From NCBI RefSeq assembly GCF_000247695.1, contig NW_004624843.1:3613153-3677152 (forward strand): 64,000 bases of DNA, read 5' to 3'. The notes below the pieces were generated by a model. It did no database searches, was not told where the DNA came from, and saw nothing but the letters and a program-made list of their open reading frames with translations. The DNA comes from Heterocephalus glaber (lineage: Eukaryota; Chordata; Mammalia; Rodentia; Bathyergidae). The position numbers and the translations under genes are program-made. Shown here piece by piece: positions 1 through 64,000 of the stretch. Position 1 is the stretch's first letter. Every line of letters starts with the position of its first letter.

Positions 1-60424
<60,424 letters not shown>

Positions 60425-61224
60425 CTGTCAGCAGAAAATCAAAACAGAGATCTATCAGGACACTGAGATGCAAATACAATATTGAATGTGAAATATGTTT
60501 ACATTTTAAAAGAGCCTCCCAATTCATCATTATTGACCTACCCTTCTTCCAAATTTTCATAAAATTCTATCAAATAATATAGCAAAAGAAATTACCTCTT
60601 AACACCAACCCCTTTCATAACCAAAGTTTTGCTACTAACAACTGTCATAACTGCATAGCATTATTATGGTTACTTTGGCAGTAATGAACTTTTCATTAAA
60701 TTTATTCCAGATATTCGAATATACTACATTTTTACAAGAAGCAAAATGAAGACTTTAGATCTGAACACAACTTTTAATAGATACTGTATGCTAGTACACA
60801 GTAGGATGGCTATAGGTAACAATAAAGTACTGTATATTCCAAAAACCTGGGAAGAATTTAAATGTTTTCATCATTTAAAAATGCTAATTGAGGACCTAGA
60901 TGTTTAACCTGATTTACATATTTGACAAGGCAAACATGGATCACAACAACACAAGGTATCCTTTTAATTATAAATTTATAATTCAAACATTTAAAAAATA
61001 GATGTTATTAATGGTCTTTAAATGTTTATAGAAAAGCAATTTGTAATTCACACAATAAGCATAGCTTACAATGTGTACGTACATTAAAATTCAGATAAAC
61101 ACCTAAGTGCAAAGGCAAATAAACCAATTTTCAAACTGACTTCTCACAAAAAAATCATTATAAGAAATACTAAATAGTAAATAATCCTATATAAACAAGA
61201 TAGTGATTTTTTGCTAAAAATTAA
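60425..61224 (-). other. TRIP12: TRIP12 intron upstream of w1, unassigned part
   Basis: AT-rich intron, no recognised element. Confidence 0.45.
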
Positions 61225-64000
61225 AGTATTAATCAATAGAAAATGTGTGCACACATGGGTTGTTCTCCAAAACAGACCACATACTGGCTCATGGAACATG
61301 TTTAAGTAAGTGCAAAGGAACTGAAGTTATCCCCTGTGTATTATCAGACCATAGTGCGACGAAATTGGAGATCAATAGCAAAAGAACGTGCAAAAATTTC
61401 ATAAACACATGAAAATTGAACAACACACTTCTGAATAACAAATGGGTCACACAAGAAATTAAAGAAGAAATCAGACAGTTGCTCCAATTAAATGACAATA
61501 CAACATATCAGAATCTATAGGATACAATGAAAGCAGTCTTAGGGGGGAAATTCACAACAGTGAATACTCATATTAGGAAAACAGAGCTAGCCCAATTAAA
61601 CAACCTGATGCTGAACCTCAAGCTTCTAGAAAAAGAAGAGCAAGACAAATCCAAAACTCATACAAGGGAGAAAATTATAAAGATCAGAGCAGAAATCAAT
61701 GCAATGGAGACTAAGAGAACGATATAAAAAAAAATCAATGAAGCCAAGAGTTGGTTTTTTGAAAGAATCAACAAAATTGACAAACCCTTAGCCAACCTTA
61801 TCAGGAAAAGGGAAGAAAAGGCCCAAATCCATGCAATTAGGAATGAAAAAGATTAAATTACAATGGATCCAGCAGAAATCCAGAGGATCATCAATATCTA
61901 CTTTGAGAACCTATACGCCAGTAAGATGGAAAACACAGAAGAAATGGACAGATTTCCTAGATATGTATGAATTACCAAAGTTGAAGAAGACCTAAAAGTT
62001 CTAAACAACCCAACATCAATCAATGAAATTGAAAATGTAATTAAAAACTTAACAACTCAGAAAAGCCCAGGTCCTGATGGCTTCACTGGTGAATTCTACT
62101 AGACATTTAGAGAGGAACTATTGCCACTACTGTTTAAACTCTTCAATGAAATTTAAAAGGAAGCAATAAGCAATACTCCCAAATTCATTCCTGGAAGCAA
62201 GCATCACCTTGATCCTCAAAGCAGAGAAAGACCCAACCGAAAAAGAGAACCATACGGCAATCTCACTATGAACATAGATGCCAGGAATGCAGGGATGGTT
62301 CAACATATCCAAATCAATAAATGTAATATACTGTATCAATAGAGCCAAGGAAAAAACCATATGATCACCTCAATAGATGCAGAAAAGGCATTTGACAAAA
62401 TCCAACATGCATTTATGATAAAAAAAAAAAACCCTACAAAAAATTGGAATAGATGGTCTCTACCTCAAACTGATAGAAGCCATCAATGAAAAACCAACAG
62501 CCAAAATCATACTAATGGTCAAAAACTGAAATCCTTCACACTAAGATCAGGAACAAGACAAGGATGTCCACTATCACCACTCTTGTTCAACATAGTTCTG
62601 GAAGCATTAGCCACGGCAATTAGACAAGAGAAAGAAATAAAAGGAATAAAGATAGGAAATGAAGAAGTCAAATTGTCATTATTTGCAGACGACATGATAC
62701 TCTATAGAGAAGACCCCAAGAACTCCACCAAAAGTCTTCTAGACTTAATAACCAAATTCAGTCAAGTAGCTGGATACAAGGTCAACACACAAAAATCAAT
62801 AGCTTTCCTCTACATGAACAACAGACTCACTGAGACAGAAATAGGGCAAACAATTCCTTTCACAATAGCAACCAAAAAACTGAAATACCTAGGAATAAAC
62901 CTAACAAAAGAAATCAAAGACCTCTTCTCTGAAAACTATAGCACTCTGAAAAGAGAGATTGAAGATGATATCAGAAAATGGAAAGAAAGACATCTCCTGC
63001 TCCTGGGTGAGAAGGATCAACATAGTGAAAATGGCCATACTTCCAAAACTGCTATATAGATTCAATGCAATCTCAATTGAAATTCCGGCCGCATACTTCA
63101 TGAACCTTGAGAAAACCATCCAAAAATTCATTTGAAACAAGAAGAGACCGAGAATAGCAAAAGCAATTCTAGGCAATAGAGACATGACAGGGGGCACTAC
63201 AACCCTCAACTTGAAACTACACTACAAAGCTTCTGTAATAAAAACAGCATGGTACTGGCAAAAAAAAAAAAAACAGACAAGAGGACCAGTGGAACAGATT
63301 AGAAGATACAGGAACAACTCCAGACACGCTCTGCCACCACATCTTTGACAAAGGAGCCAAACAACCTCACTGGAGGAAAAATAGCCTCTTTAATAAATGG
63401 TGCTGGAAAAACTGGGTTTCAACTTGCCAAAGATTAAAACTAGACCTCTATCTTTCATCATGCATTAAACTAAAATCGAAATGGATGAAAGTTCTAAATA
63501 TTAAAAAACAGAAACGCTGAACTGGCTGGAACAGAGGTTACGTAGAATTCTTGAAGACACTGGTGTAGTAAAAGATTTTATGAACAAAACCTCAGTTGCC
63601 CATGAGCTAGCACAATCAACAAGTGGGATCTCTTCTTACTAAAAAGCTTCTGCACAGCAAGAGAAACCACCAATAGAGTGAAGAGACAACCCACAATGTG
63701 GGAAAAAATTTTCGCCTGCTGTTCCTCAGACAAAGGTTTACTATCTCGAATCTATAAAGAACTTAAAAAAATCAGACCTCCCAAATTTAAAGACCCAATC
63801 TAAAAATGGGCATCTGAAATGAACAGACATTTCTCAGACAGAGTAGAAATAGCAAATAAACATATGAAAAAATGTTCAACATCACTGGTTATTCAAGAGA
63901 TGCAAATGAAAACAATGCTGAGATTCTACCTCACTCCAGAAAGAATGGTTGCTATCATGAAATCAACCAATAACAAATGCTGGTGGGGCTGTGGGGAAAG
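61225..64000 (+). mobile_element. L1 LINE ORF2 fragment, running off the window
   Basis: It begins in the endonuclease-to-reverse-transcriptase interval (ACATGGGTTGTTCTCCAAAA ... GAACATGTTTAAG) and goes through GGTCCTGATGGCTTCACTGG. An open stretch of 158 codons (62583-63059) carries [12 protein letters not shown], the catalytic FADD motif. It then continues through the C-terminal region to GGTGGGGCTGTGGGG at 63995. Stops (for example near 61735 and 62100) and frame changes show it is not functional. It is less decayed than the copy at 21335. Confidence 0.93.

Overview
The window is mammalian nuclear DNA and falls entirely within one protein-coding gene, TRIP12, a HECT-type E3 ubiquitin ligase. 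The gene is transcribed from the minus strand. I could place 24 coding exons, running from 60424 down to 930 in transcript order. All have GT-AG splice sites, and codon phase matches at all 23 junctions with no frameshift or in-frame stop, so the locus looks intact and functional. Together they carry 3,852 coding bases, about 1,242 codons without a 126-base exon that looks like a cassette. They cover the Ser/Lys-rich disordered N-terminal region, the armadillo/HEAT-like repeats, the WWE domain and part of the central region. The promoter, 5' UTR and the first roughly 33 codons lie beyond 64000. The exons for the rest of the central region and the catalytic HECT domain lie beyond position 1. 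Residue numbers below are approximate: they assume the usual 33-residue N-terminus, skip the cassette exon, and rest on my memory of the human protein.

The repeats point to a rodent outside the mouse/rat/hamster group. There are dozens of tRNA-derived ID SINEs, many of one youthful type (GGGATTTAGCTCAGTGGTTCCGCC...CGCAAGCGCAAGG). B1 elements carry the rodent internal duplication of about 29 bp. There are B1-dID dimers and URR1-like hAT mini-transposons, and I recognised no B2 or B4 elements. A castorimorph (beaver or kangaroo-rat-like) or squirrel-related species would fit, but that is an inference.

Layout: 1-19.9 kb is exon-dense (17 exons, introns of 79 bases to 2.5 kb) with a 410-base assembly gap at 8371-8780. 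19.9-40.7 kb holds six exons separated by long introns carrying two L1-type fragments, an L2 relic and many SINEs. 40.7-58.6 kb is one 17.9-kb intron that is an SINE/L1 accumulation zone, including a triple ID array. 58.6-60.4 kb holds the large disordered-region exon and the cassette exon. 61.2-64 kb is an L1 ORF2 fragment running off the end.

I found no second gene and no recognisable non-coding RNA gene. The less ordinary items are an apparently unnamed 100-bp retroposon family with a perfect 16-bp target duplication, an hAT mini-transposon with a perfect 8-bp duplication, a 36-nt microexon next to a 79-nt intron, a three-copy ID array on one repeated target sequence, a B1 with a triplicated internal unit, and a CpG-retaining intronic segment of unknown origin.
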